From Ceratodon purpureus (lineage: Eukaryota > Streptophyta > Bryopsida > Pseudoditrichales > Ditrichaceae): a stretch of 64,000 nucleotides of DNA. The first letter of the stretch is position 1. Each line of letters starts with the position of its first letter. The notes beneath the pieces are model-generated. The model ran no database searches. It saw only the letters and a program-made list of their open reading frames with translations, and was not told where the DNA came from. The stretch covers positions 12,896,430 to 12,960,429 of the forward strand of contig CM026427.1 of assembly GCA_014871385.1 (NCBI GenBank), given 5' to 3'. The translations under genes and the position numbers were made by a program. Positions 1 to 13,042 of this stretch are shown here, in pieces.

Positions 1-809
1 CTTCGATGTAGGTTATGTTATTAATAGAGTAAAGTGCTTTAATTTTATTGTACTTATTATGTAGTTTTTGATTTTGTTGTGTATCCATTTAAGATTTCTG
101 CCATTGGATTAGAGTGGATATTTTGCGGTAAAATATTGTATAAAAGCTATTATTTAGTCTTGGTAATGGATTACTTACTTTCCTGTCCTATCCTGCTTCA
201 TAACATCTGTAACCATATTTTATGGATGGCATGTGGAAAATCACAGTTTAGAGGTTTGCATGTTCCCATGATATGGTTCAAGTTGCTGCATGTTGAAGAG
301 AATATTCCTCAGCGGGAGCGTGGCCAAGGTCGAGCCCTTCATACGAACAATGCGAAGATTCTCTCTCACGAGACAAAAGTGCTGATAACTTAAGAGTGAA
401 ATCAAACGATCTACGTCTCCATAAGAGCTAGCTGGCAAAGCCAGTTTCATGAGAAACTGCGGCTGGCAGCAACTCACTTTCACATGTTGCTTTACAATTT
501 GTACAGGATTCAATTCAAGCGTGACAGTAAGTAATACCTGATGTCTCGTCATTACTGCTCTCTCAATCCATCACCAAATGAGTACAGTAATCAAAATTAG
601 CAGTTACTCTAGCCACTTCGTTGCATTCATGCCTATTCACGAACATACTGATAGAAATTGGGAACAACACAGGTGTGACCTTCGTGATGAAAGACAACCA
701 GATTCTACGATGATCGTCAACAGATTTCAAACAAATAGTGGAATGGATTTCCTAATATCAGACTTTCAGAAGATTATCAGCACCCTCGCCAGAAGCAACC
801 TGGTCTTTG
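1..809. other. Downstream flank of the pseudouridine synthase gene, no gene recognised
   Basis: AT-rich sequence with short open frames on both strands and no recognisable domain, splice pattern or codon bias. It is partly the 3' flank or 3' UTR of the minus-strand pseudouridine synthase. Confidence 0.4.
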
Positions 810-3800
810 TCATAGAGCCCATTCGGGCAGAGGACACTCATAAGCCCAGTTGGTGCCTGAATAACGGATGCAATGTAACCATAGTCCATCGTCGTCACCA
901 ATGTACCTGCAACAACCATTTGACTGTCAATCCCTCTGAAATCGCCACAAACAATCCTGAAAATCACATAAGTATTAGCTTTTATATGTTAGCACCTCCA
1001 ACCCTTTTGATAGTAGCCCACAAATAACAAGTGCAGATGAAACTCACCCAGAAGGTTCCAAGTTGGGGCAGTGAGTACATAGAGGATCAACCACGAAGTT
1101 TGTATTTGTGATCTTGGAAATGTCTTGTGAACCGTCGTCCTCTCGGACCGGACAAACTGGATCAGTTTCCCTAAACGCTACAGCAGTTGACTCTGATGGG
1201 TCACTCTGTTCCACAACTAAACTTATTTTGCAGTCAACATTTTCATTAGTCTTTTGAAGCTTGTCATGTTGCTCTTGTTCTTTATCAAAGATAGCATCGC
1301 CCTGTGAAATATTTGTTGCATCTGCACCCAGTGCAGTGCTCCTTTTTGAACCTAATTCTGCATCGTTGATAGTCCCCTCGACAGATCCAGTAGAAAGAGA
1401 AGTACAAGAGGTTTCTTTCACTCTTGACAAAGTTTCTGAGGCCTCTGGGAGTTTGGCTGCTCTATCTGCGGTTGTATTACTCTTTGACCGCTTGGCGACA
1501 TTAGAGTGTAGATAAAGGGCATCATTTGCTATTGGGAAGCCCAAGTGTTGTAAATGTACACGAATCTGCAGAAAATGCCCCATGTCGAATATTTTAAAAT
1601 AGAACGAGTCGCACCAAAGGACTGAGACCCATTGTAGAGTATTCAATCACTACATTCGCCCACGCAATTTAGATGCTAGTTTGTCGAGACAGAAAACTGG
1701 GACTTAAAAAACTCCTTGATAATGATCAGCAGAGGTTTGCGCAATTGACATGCAGTAACAAGTTAAAACGGTAAGCGAGGAGCGATGATTTTCCAATGCT
1801 CAAAACGTGGAACCAGCACTTCTAACATATGACTAAAAATACAGCTAATCGTCAAAGAATTTCACCTGATGCGTGCGGCCGGTTTGTGGCATGCAACGGA
1901 CAATACTGTCAACACCATTGGTACTCAATCTCTGGAACCTTGTACACGACTCCTTGCCCTTGGTATCATTTTCTGGAGATTTTCGTGAAGCTTTTTGAAG
2001 CGCTGGTTCCATTTCAGCAACAATGTCTTCCGCCGGAGCTCGAACCTGGAAACAGTTACACGATACTATGTAAAGAACTTCGATTTACGGCAGATATGGG
2101 TAGCAAATCGCCGAAAACAATTATGCATTGTGTTCTGAAAATGCGTGGATAAGAGAAATACTCAGCTATATAAACCAACATCTCAGGATTGCCTGACCTG
2201 TACTAAAGACAATAAAACGGTATTTGTCGACTCCTAACGAAGCAACTTAAGTCCAAATCGATTGGCAGTGTGACGTGTATTACTGGTTGAATCTACAGAT
2301 GATGTAGCAGAATTAATGAGATAGAGGATATTATGTACTTTAAAATCGCAAAGCATCGTGTCACAATTCCGGGCGCTCTATTGAAAGAACACAATTAAAC
2401 CGACACGACTAGGCATGTAAACCACAAAGGAACAATGATTTACCTCCACAGAACTCCTGCCTTCACGGGGATCGTAGAGCACTGCTGCATTCAACTCCAC
2501 CTGTACAATACAATTTGTCAATATTCATATGAATTTCTTACGCAAAAACTATGGTATTCCAACAAATAACGAACGAGAACCAGCATTTAGGGGGACTAAA
2601 CATACCTCCTCTGCTGGGAAAACGCCCTTCACCTTGGCCACATATTGCTTCTGAACGACTCCAGCCTCAATCTATCGATTTCAAACACGCTTAGTGACCC
2701 ATGAAGGGAGGGCGCACAATAGACTAGGATCAAGTGAACAAATATACCCAAGTTAAAAAGAGACACGTGAACGCAATGAAATGGAAACACCCAGCAGGGA
2801 ATACGAAGAATGTTCTGGTACCTCTTGTCGGAAAAAATCTGCTGTGCGAGAATTCCGTGCCAAGATGAGCAGCCCTGAAACTAACCGATCCAAACGGTGG
2901 ACAGCTGTTGATCAGCTTCAGTAGTAAAGGAGCTTCATTTCGGCATTTTTAAAGATAAATCACTTTAATAAAAAAATTGAAAACATGGCGGTTCTTGTAC
3001 AGATACAAAAGAATACATAGCGTCTACAAAGAGTACTGATCACTATATCGGGGAGTTCAGCGACATTGAAGTAACTTAAATTCTGGATACGAAAAAGTTG
3101 ACCAGTCTTGCGCTCAGCCTCCAAAATGCTCATCACTGTATTCTTGCGATATTGTCCACATGGGTGTACCTGCATAGATTACACAACATCATGATGGCAT
3201 TTGTCACGTGCAGGATTCTGCAGCACAATCTAAGGTTCTGACTTTGAAGCCCACAAGATCATTAATTCTTTTCCAGATACTTGCTCCTAAACATGCACAA
3301 AATCCATCATTCCAAATCCTAGCCTCAATAATGTGGATTACTTCAGTACACACGATTCGATGCTCTGTAATGCATATCAAACATTAACGATCATGCTGAA
3401 CTAGAGAGAACATACAAGCAATCTTACAGGAACTGAAGCTGGTTTACAGACAGTAATGACATCCGGTCCTTCTTCCAAAACAGTCACTGCTCCAGCAAAT
3501 ACAGGTGGTTCATGCCTGCTCAATCAAAAGACGTCAATTTCAGATAGACATATGTGCCAATTAAAGTCCTTGATAGTAGCAGAAGCTGCCAAATGTCGCT
3601 GCCAGATACGACCCAGGGAACATCAACCTAAAAATTGTGAAAGAACAACGACAATAACAACGAAGAAGTGGAGCGAGTACCAACCTGTGAACAAAGTGGC
3701 TCATTGTTTCCGAGTCTCGGACTACGTATGAAGGGGCCACTATCTTTCCTTCTACTCGGATGCGACCGAGCTTTACTGCTTCCTCCTGCATGGTACCAAT

Positions 3801-4735
3801 ACCAATGACCCTCAAAACAGTGACAGGCATAGTAGTGAAAGTTTAATTACTAGAGAATGTTCTGCAAGTTCTAAGATTGCCAAAAAATAAATTAAAAAAA
3901 ATCAGAGAAGAAAGTAGCCGCACATAGTACTCGCGAGGACGCTGGCGGAACTCTTGTGCGAACAGATCCACCACAGTTTTGCCAGCCCATCGTCTCTTGA
4001 CCTGAAACCAGCCAAGTGCGTCTCAGAGGTTTGCAAGAATACTAAATGTCTTCCTACCGTGCGGGGCTTGCTGATTTTGCCTTCGTGTGCAGGGTTTAGG
4101 GTTTATGCTTTGGCGTGAAACGATGGAAAAAGGTTCAATCAAATGGCATGCCCGAGAAATGACAAGTTTCCAGAAGAAACCAAAGGTCTAGGAACGTACG
4201 TGAGCCAGAAATTCAAAGAAGTAGGGGCGCACCATCCGAGTTCCTGTGCCCACATGAATGCGCCCATTTCTCTATCATATCTTCACATTGTCTTGTCAAT
4301 CACAAACCCATGATGGCATTGCATTTCAATCCTTCAGTAAAGACAACAACTCTCCCTATCATCATTTTGCAACCCTTAATGTAATGCAAACGGCTAAATT
4401 TAGACGTATCCAATCAATCCCAAAAATTCACTTGCGTTGTGTTCCATACATTCCAGAGAACATTTTCAAGTCAGACTCTGACCACAATGAACAAATCAAA
4501 AACGGAAAATACATGCATCCAAAGAAGCAAACACAATAGGCCAACTCCGGATTCAGGTAACCCATAACACCATAACCAGGCAAAAGGTAGAGGAAATACC
4601 ATTGACAATAACGTAGTCGTCTGGATGCGCGGGAGTCGAAGGAGTCTCCCAAGTAATGTTCAAGTCTGCAGCAACCTGAGCCTCCACCACGGCCTCAACT
4701 TGCCCATCACTAGGGCGCAACCGCGTAGTCGCCAT
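810..4735 (-). CDS. RNA pseudouridine synthase 7-like (RluA family), 12 exons
   Basis: Converts uridine to pseudouridine in RNA. Twelve exons join in consistent phase with GT/AG borders: 4600-4735, 4200-4243, 3924-4001, 3685-3785, 3428-3515, 3091-3169, 2822-2904, 2606-2671, 2444-2500, 1866-2045, 1048-1565 and 810-906. They total 1527 nt (508 aa). The order of parts matches plant PUS7: an N-terminal ITWETPSTPAHPDDY segment, VKRRWAGKTVVDLF, an S4-like RNA-binding stretch (GRIRVEGK), HPCGQYRKNT, the RluA catalytic motif HRLDRLVSG with Asp near residue 181, TGRTHQIRVHLQ, and a C-terminal CTHCP...LWLHC...WAYECP tail. An in-frame ATG lies 24 nt upstream of the chosen start. A leader exon probably lies farther upstream, near 5530-5640. 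About 130 residues between HLHSN and the CTHCP motif are a low-complexity Ser/Thr/Glu-rich insert. Family assignment is secure; exon borders were assigned by hand. Confidence 0.9.
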
Positions 4736-5282
4736 GGGCGGCAGAATAGAGCCGGGCACGAAGTGACGGCACTGAAACGTACGTTGATGTCGCTGATAAC
4801 AATGCAGGAGAATACTAAATGGCTGTGCTCATGTCCATCATAGTACCTATCTTGAACAGAATTCACTTCTTCTTCGATGTGTCTTACATATTTCAGCTCG
4901 ATCACCTTGCTCCTAGTATAGCGAAATAGTATCCTTCACTTCCTCTTGTACTTCCTTCCACCTTCATCCACAACCTGCACCTCAGCAAAATGAATCAAAA
5001 TCATCCTACGCAGCTAAAAAAAAATACCATTTCATGAACTGAAAAAAAAGACAGCAATCAAGACAACACAGGAAGACTACATCCATACCCGCTTCTCTGG
5101 CCAGCTCCCACTACCTACCAAACATCCCCTCATTGCTTATGGAAAAAAACACCAAACAGCCAAATTCACCAACTGCCAAATTCCAAAAGAATCATGCACA
5201 TACAAACCAAGCATAAGCCTCCATCATCTAGTCTCTACCCAGAACACAGATTTTCAACATCACAATAAGGCCTATAAACGAG

Positions 5283-5310
5283 CTAAAACCCTAAACCCTA
5301 AACCCCAACC
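5283..5310 (+). repeat. Short interstitial plant-type telomere-like repeat (CCCTAAA)
   Basis: Two to three tandem CCCTAAA-like units lie in the 5' region of the pseudouridine synthase gene. Such telo-box motifs are common in plant promoters and first introns of translation-related genes, so this is more likely regulatory than a relic telomere. Confidence 0.45.
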
Positions 5311-5699
5311 TCTCACTAAATTTGACCAATTCAACGACACTAGAACATGAACTTGACCGCCTTTCTAAAGATCTAGTCAACACGAATCAGGCCTCAAATC
5401 CTGATCAGACGACGGACTGGCATGTCAATTGCATGCGAACTAGATTCCAAAACCAAACAACAATTTCTTAGTCAAAAAAATGATCACTCTTTCCAGGAAA
5501 AGAATGACAGAGATGGATTTTTTGTGGAGTGATGTTGTAGGGATGTGTACCTGTGTGTTTGGAGCTCGAGAAGTGCAGGAATTGCGTCGAGTGTGAGGTC
5601 CTGGACTGCATCGCCATGGTGCTCTCTGTCTCCGGAACCCTAATTCTGGAACCTCATCGCCTCTGGCAAAGAGGATAACCCAATACCGTTATGGCACTC

Positions 5700-8600
5700 A
5701 AAAAGGACTTTCTCCTTGTGTGGCGTACATTTTGGTTTTCTGCATTGAAGGTCAAAGAAGACTTAGTCCGTTTGAGGAAAATTTTGATAGAGAATGTTTC
5801 TAAATCATGATGTTGATAATGAGTTTCAAAGTCAATATAATTTTTGATTGATAATCAGAAATTTTAATTGAGTAATTTAAGTTTTTAGCCATCTTAACCA
5901 TCACAAACCTTAGTTTGGTTTATATCATAATTTATAAAACCTCAAATAAATATATTTATTCATCTCAATCATATAAGTCATCTCAGACTAGTGTTGCAGT
6001 GGTATGCTATAAATTGTACAAGGGGGGGCCCGGTTTTTAATAAAATCTTGGAAATATAGAACATGGAGATATTGTTATGCACAAGTCTTGTATTTCCAGA
6101 GTATGGTACGTGTATGTGGTCCAATAGGATTCTTAAATTGTGGAATACGTGTATGTAATATCAATTTTAAATCATATACCAGGCCTACCTAGTGCATGGG
6201 TCTGATATGTCACCAAATCATTTTTGAAACAGTAATTTGCATTATCACAATAACCCACCCTCACAGACTCCCCACACTCAAAACTCTAACTCTATCATAC
6301 TCCTAGCTACCAACAGACAACTTCCATAGTGAACAATGGATTTTTAAAATAGTTTAAAACAATTCATTCATGAAACTGATTGGCAGAGACTACTGCCTCC
6401 AACATCAGTTTAATTCAACAAAGTTCAATTTGTCAAAAGCTAAACCTCACGTTCTTGAAGCACCAATAATCCTTAAAGCCCATCAACTAAACATCAAGCA
6501 AGCCAAGAAACTCCACTATATGTGCATAACTCAGACCAGTACCTTGACAAGGGCAGGCTTAATGACCACATACGTGCATGTTTAAGGGTTTGAAATGCAA
6601 TGATTTACCAAGGTACGGGTCTGCTACCAGGTATCACATTACTGTTCCAATCCAGTGCCCGGGCATGAAGCTGGTATGTGTGTTTTGCAAACCAAGCCAA
6701 CCTGGTATCAAAAACCAGTGCACGTACCCTTTTGAAGACCAGGGTGTAGGACACATACCAGTGCAACATTGTCTCAAACATTCGAGCCATATATTTAAAT
6801 CTTAATCACCTCAAGCATCTCAATCACCTGAAGCATCTTAGTCACCTCAAGCATCTCAGTCACCTCAAGCATCTCAGTCACTTCAAGCATCTCAGTCACC
6901 TCAAGCATCTCAGTCACCTCAAGCATCTTAGTCACCTCAAATCTTAGACACCTCAAACATTCCTCACCTCAAACATTCATCAGCTTAAGCATTTCAATCA
7001 CCTCAAGCATCTCAATCATTTCAACTATATTCTTAATTATCAACCCCTCATCAATATGTAATAAGCAATATCTTCACCTCAAAAAGAAAATCATTCTAAA
7101 ATGATTTTTTTGAAATCTTGCGCATATTCCTTTAATGTCAATTTTTAATATGATTTTTAAAAAAAAATTAAAAATGTAAAGAACTATAAGAAGTTTGTGG
7201 GAATTTAATTTTTTTCTTGTACTTGACATTAAAAAAATTTAAATATGATGCCCAAAGCAATTTTTTCTACTCGTAGACAACTTCAAAATTTATAATAAAA
7301 TTGTTATTCTAAGGGGCGCTTTACACTATGGCCAAGTTCAGAAGTGAATCGTCAAAAATTTAGATTGCTCTAAGTTGAGAGCCTTAATTTTTGCAATGAA
7401 TGAAAATATTATAATAGTCTACTTCAAGCCTTTGACCGGTTACAATGTGAATCTCCAAAGTTCAAGTCCAAACTCAAAGACCAATCAATAAAATACTTGA
7501 AAATTTATTGAAAGTTGAAAAAAATTGAAAATTTTCAAAAAAATAAAAGAAGTTATAGAAATCAATGAACAATATGTGACAAAGTTATGACCACTTGAAT
7601 CTCATCTTATTTTAGACTGGGATGGATGTAATGCTAATAATTAAAAGTTATCGTCAAGGCTTTTTTGAAGGCGACAACTTCTTGACATCCGGTCATAATA
7701 TGAAGGCATTTTGGTCGGACTTTGACCATTATAATGTTGTCTTTGGTGAAAACTCATAGCCTCTCGACCTTTGGTCATAGTGTAAAACATCCTCACTGCA
7801 GCTTATGTGGTGGAAGAAGACATTGATTATTTTCTAGTCTTTTCTTATGGATCATGAGGATAGACATTGCATGTTGGACGTCTTTAGTATTTGTATTTTT
7901 GAATGTGTTCTTATTGTCGTTTTAGATATTTTGAATTTATCTACATTTAATTTCATTGATGGAATATATGTAGCAGATTTAGCAGTGGCCATAATGAAAC
8001 TAAGAGGTCTATTTTCGAACCTTTAGCATCAAGACATTTGGTGAGTGATCAATATTTGTTGATTCTTGCTTCAAGGGTTTCTTGTGAAAATGTATTGATT
8101 CAATATGTGAATTCAATGAAGTCTATGGTGAGATTTTGGTCTACATTAGTTGGTGGTTTACTTTGGTTTGGTAGTCCTTTAATACATAGTATATAAGGTC
8201 CAAATTCAGTAAAACAATGGCATCTATAGGTACTACATGTGCAAGAAAGTAATCAAAGAGAAATTGTATTTTCTTGAAGAATATTGTTGTTGATTTATAA
8301 GGATGTAGCATCTAGATTTGTTTGAAAATACTAGGATTTTTCTAATTTTTTGTAATGCTTTATTATATCTTTTACATATAGAATAAATGATCAAAGAAAT
8401 CTTTTTCTTCCAAAGAAGACTGTTTTCAAGTTTGGCCTATATATTGGCTGTAATATATGATGAGGTGTGTTTTTTGTGGGTTGATAATGACGACGTTTTA
8501 CCAAAATTCATTTGATAATTCTTTGTCAACGTTTGCATTTCCAGTCCATTTCTTAATATTTGAAAACTCTTCAACAAAGATTTTAGTTTTTTATTTTTAT

Positions 8601-9060
8601 TTATTTCATTTTAATATCATATTTGATGATTTATTTTTTAGAAATTTGAGAGACAAGTTATCTTATGTGTTGGATATAAAAGGTCAATTGTCTTATTGGT
8701 AGTAATATGATGTGGCATGTGTATATTTGTATGGGTGTTTAGTATTTCTATAAGAAAGATCTTTAATGGATTTTGTTAATGCATCTGCTAGTTTAATGCT
8801 ATCAATGTTAACATTAGCTTTAACTTTGTAAAGAATAATTGGTCATATGTAGTTTTATAACTATTGTAGTATAGAAGCAAGTATAATCTAATGTGGATGG
8901 CTAGTGTGTAATATGAGGCAATCTGATTGTGTGTTTAGTAAATATATTATATTTAGTCAGTTATTGATTTTTTTAATACAATATATTATACCTATTATAC
9001 GGTTATAGATACTTGTGGTTAGTTGCTTGTTTCACTTGAAATTATCCTTACACATCAAAT
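5700..9060. other. AT-rich intergenic region without a supported gene
   Basis: Mostly AT-rich noncoding DNA. On the minus strand near 8,700-8,850 a short frame reads LADALTKSIKDL, which resembles the C-terminal RNase H tail of Ty1/copia polyproteins. The surrounding frames are full of stops, so at best this is a decayed retrotransposon. The tandem repeat at 6801-7025 is listed separately. Confidence 0.3.
6801..7025 (+). repeat. 18-bp minisatellite (TCAAGCATCTCAGTCACC)
   Basis: About a dozen tandem copies of an 18-bp unit, tightly conserved in the middle (6830-6940) and degenerate at the right edge. No open frame or gene is associated with it. Confidence 0.85.
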
Positions 9061-9109
9061 GTCAAATTGCTTAAACTGGGAGCCCCTTAAATAGTGTGGC
9101 AATAGCCTC

Positions 9110-9339
9110 GGCTCATTTTGAATGCTGATTCTGTGCCTCCTTTCCACCTCTCTTGAAACTCTTTTCCAATCACATGCCCGTTCACATCACTTATTAGCCT
9201 ACAAATGGAGTAACTCAACTTTCTCACCCCAAACTGCTTCTTTAAATGAACACTTCCGTCTGTATCCTCCACCTTACACTCACCTTCAGAAACTCCAGCA
9301 CAATGCAGATAAATCGAAGCTTTCAGCCCTTTCACGAAC
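9110..9339 (-). other. Exon-like segment of unknown family
   Basis: On the minus strand a strong polypyrimidine tract and AG (CCCCTTCTCTTCCAG) precede about 75 open codons beginning FVKGLKASIYLHCAGVSEG. I do not recognise the family and found no convincing partner exons. It could be a gene fragment or a captured exon. Confidence 0.2.
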
Positions 9340-9795
9340 TGGAAGAGAAGGGGTGACTGGGCAGACGCAGGAATGCATCAAACCAGGACTGGGCTCCACG
9401 TGGCGCTTTACTGGATTAGTTTTAAATGACTTGGCATTACCGGGTGCTGCCACATAGTCCCCAAATGTAGTGGGTTAATGAAGTGGTCAAGGGGTTCACT
9501 TTGAGGGGGCGGCTTCAGGGGGGCTTTTCTCATCGTTTCCAATGCTCAACAGCCAACAGGATCTTGAGAGCATGATCTGATCTTCGGAATCAGATGCTGA
9601 AGCCATTTCCAACTTACATTCTCACAAATTACCATAGTTCCCAATGATCAAGAGTAAGAGCATTTTCTCTTGTTCACACCGGTATAATCCCCCCATCAAA
9701 CATGCAGTTTTTTCGCAACCAGTGAAGCATATGCTGTATGTGAGTCCTTTAGATTAATTCATATGGCACTACACTAGGATCAGGGAAAGTATATG

Positions 9796-10175
9796 TAAGG
9801 TAATGCGCTCAAAAACCGTCCCGGCCCAAAAACCGTCCCATAGGCTTTGACATAGGCTGTTCCTGAAACTGTGCAAAATCATTCTAATTCCGTCTATGGC
9901 TGCAGAAATTGAGTGCTTGTGATTGGTGCAGAAACGTCCTATTCTCAGAATCCAAGTGGTCATATTAATCATGACTCTAGGGACGGTTAGTGGAGCACCT
10001 AGGGCTGAACATTAAAAAATTCATAGGAAATTGTAGACTTACTCAAAAAATGATTTTTTTTTTTGGGATGGCTTTGCACTAGCTTTGCACTTCATCCAAA
10101 AATTATAAAAAAATTCCACCACTATTCCAAATGAGCAAACCTGAAATTCGGACGGTTTCTGAGCGCATTACCTTA
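9796..10175. mobile_element. 380-bp MITE with 26-bp terminal inverted repeats
   Basis: Begins TAAGGTAATGCGCTCAAAAA and ends with the reverse complement (one mismatch over 26 bp). The outermost TA on both sides is compatible with a TA target duplication (Tc1/mariner-like), or with TAA/TTA (Harbinger-like). No coding capacity. Both ends contain the same ACCGTCC block. Confidence 0.8.
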
Positions 10176-10179
10176 TGAC

Positions 10180-13040
10180 CAACTTCTGATTAAAACTTTC
10201 CTCACTCGGATGTAATGGTGTATTAGAATTGTTGCTTGCAAATTTAATAGTAGCATAGCAAGAAAATGCTACAGGTTCCGATGACCTTCTCATAAGTGAA
10301 GCACCTCTGCAACAAGAGCTCAATGTTCCTTTGATTCATTGTGTCCATCTGTAACTTACATGTTACAACACACTTTGTAAAAGAGAACAACCCTACTTTT
10401 GCAATGTGGTCTTCCTTCATTTGGGTCCATGTGAAAATCAGAGGTGTATTGGCTCCAAATGAGTGGTAATACCTACTATTGAAGAGGCTATATTCCATGC
10501 CAGGTAATGGTTTTTCTTATCCTAAAAGAACTCAAAATACTGAAAATCTGGAAGTTTTGTTTCTAAACAGTTGTGCATAACTGACAAGAAGCTGCCACAT
10601 ATGGTAGAGTTAAGTTTGCCAACTAGGCTTCTGAACTCAACTGAGGATGGGGTTTTGCCAGGTGGCAGTTGCGATCATCCTAAGGTTTTGACAATGTTAT
10701 TTTTCATGTAATTACCAAGTTAATATGACGAAGTTCCTGGAAGTAGCTAGTCTAAGCAACCAATTTTCAAAGGTTGGGTATTGCATGCTGCAGCAGGCAT
10801 CAATGTTATGATATAAAAATGTTACAGTGGAAAACTGGTAATTGATATGCCTGGGATTGTCGGTGAGTCAAGCTGTTTTCTCTTGAACAGTTCATTTCTC
10901 TCTTCTGAGAATCTGCGATGTAGGAGGCATGTCACTGACCAAAAGGATGTTGGTTTACAACTTGCGGCCACCTCATACTTGCTCTTAGGCTGAAATCAAG
11001 GTTAGATTGCCACACAAGCGAACACAATGACCTAAGTAGATTGAGGGTTATGCAGAGATTTAGGTGTATATGAGATATATACTTCTCCAGATGAGCAGCC
11101 CGGGTGAGGTTGCTGGTGGATGTTGTTGTATATGCGAGGTGTCCACCTGATGGGAATGTTCATAGTAATTGAACCTAAGTTAGATTGTTGGTTGCCATTG
11201 ACAAGTTACTTGCATTGGATTTCTCTCAGCTCACCCCATAATTTTTTCGTAAAGGGGTTGTATGAATAGTGTGAAAAGTGTACAGTTACAAAAGCCTATA
11301 CACTGTTTGCTCTAATGCTGTGGCTAGCAAGCTAGTTCTGAGAGAGACAAAACAGAATGGAAGAGTCAATGCATATAACTTACCTTTCATACACTTGGGT
11401 GGATCTTTGCATGAGAAATCCATGTTGCTGGCATCAAGCGCAAATCTCAGAGGATGAAGTTCTCGGTCACAAGTTACAACTAGAAGAGCATGAAGCTAAC
11501 TGACAGTTTCATTTAACATTTTATCTACTTCTATCCAAAAGCCTACTTGAAGAGCAAAGCATCACATTGATGATTGAGGACCTTGGTTGACTTTTAGTTT
11601 AAGTTAGTGCAGGTTGTCAAATAATGTAATGCTCAATTAGAGAAGCTCACATTAAATATGTATAAATCCTAACAAAATGTAGTTTTTTTTTTTCTTCCCA
11701 AAATTGTGCGATCATTCATTCCTTTGTAACAAAACATGTGAATTATCAGTAATATATATTAGTGTCGTTCATTAATATATATATATTAATATAAATAAAT
11801 AAATAAATAAATAAAAATATATTAATATTAATATTAGTGTCGTTCATGTTACTTGCTTCCAGTATCCATTGATAATTTATGGTTCTTGGAGGGCACTGAG
11901 ATATGTATAGGACACATGACTATCTGTAGAACTACAGATTCTAGATCACACGGATGACACACTTATCCGTGGAGATTGAGTCACAGCAACCGACTATTGT
12001 CATCGAACTTAGCTCCAAAGCAGGCTGATCTTTGACATCTCTGTGCTGCAAAGAGTAGGTATGGGATAATTTGATTCATTTGCATTGCTAGGCTGCAAAG
12101 AAGTACAAATTTCTTCAACTTCAAAGACGAAACCAATTACTCTGTACTGTCCTCTTCTGCATTAATACTCATCGACCAAGCCTTTTCTCGTACATATCCA
12201 AAACTTCCCTAGACTGTCCGAATCCACAGCTCCGTTCCTCACTCGGAATCGATATGCCGGTGCAGAATCTACACATTACTTCTTTCAACATCGAGAGCCC
12301 AGAACAGGCCCCACGACAACAGTTCCACCACGATGCACACATTGTTTTCTTGTGATCCTTTTCCGAGAGATTGCCAGGAATCGTTCTGAAGCTGGAGAAT
12401 GAAACTTTTGAGACATGCATGCAGGGCACAGTCAGAATAGGAAATCTCAGAAAGTAATTAATAACCCGTAGTAACTAGGCCCCTGCTTCGTCGGCAGCTT
12501 CACTGCAGTGATCTCGATGGATGTCGCAAGGCAATGGAACATCACCAAACCTGATATCCGGTAGGTGGAACTGGAAACCATCTGATGCATTCCCCTTTTG
12601 ACATGGTCTGGATGGGGTGTGGATGGGTCTGAGGCAGTGAGCATCATCCAATGTGCACAAACGCCCACAAAGAGGGCGATGTACCTGTTGACTTCCTCGT
12701 CGAAGCCGGAAAGCGGATGCAGAGAAGCCGGGTAATGTTGTTTCAGTGCGCACAGGTGGATAGGGGAGGATCCGTCAGCATCTTCTCTAGAGTGGAAAAT
12801 TTAGAAACCCTGGCGTTGCAGGTGGAGGTCGCCCAATCCGCGTGGGCCCAGGTGCGAATTTCGATGCGTCGCGGCCAAGTGGCGCAGCGTCGACCCGCTC
12901 CGCCGTGTGATCAAAGAGGCCGCAGCCGGACGAGAGGAACATCACTTGAACCACCTGCAGCGAGTCCTTCCGAGCCTCCAGTCCCTCTCGCGGGCACCGT
13001 CTTACGAGCCGGCGGCACTAGTGGTGTGGGCACTGTACCA
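10180..13040. other. Intergenic region upstream of the GDSL-FAS1 gene
   Basis: No coding region that I can support. It contains an (AATA)n/(AT)n microsatellite at 11770-11830. Short open frames around 12,170-12,750 occur on both strands and look like chance frames in a moderately GC-rich promoter-proximal stretch. Confidence 0.4.
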
Positions 13041-13042
13041 CG

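Noticed and set aside
5283-5310. Chromosome end or telomere relic
   Set aside because: Only two or three units, lying in a gene's 5' region.
8600-8850. Ty1/copia retrotransposon
   Set aside because: Only a short LADALTKS-like frame is seen; no reverse transcriptase, integrase or LTRs could be supported.
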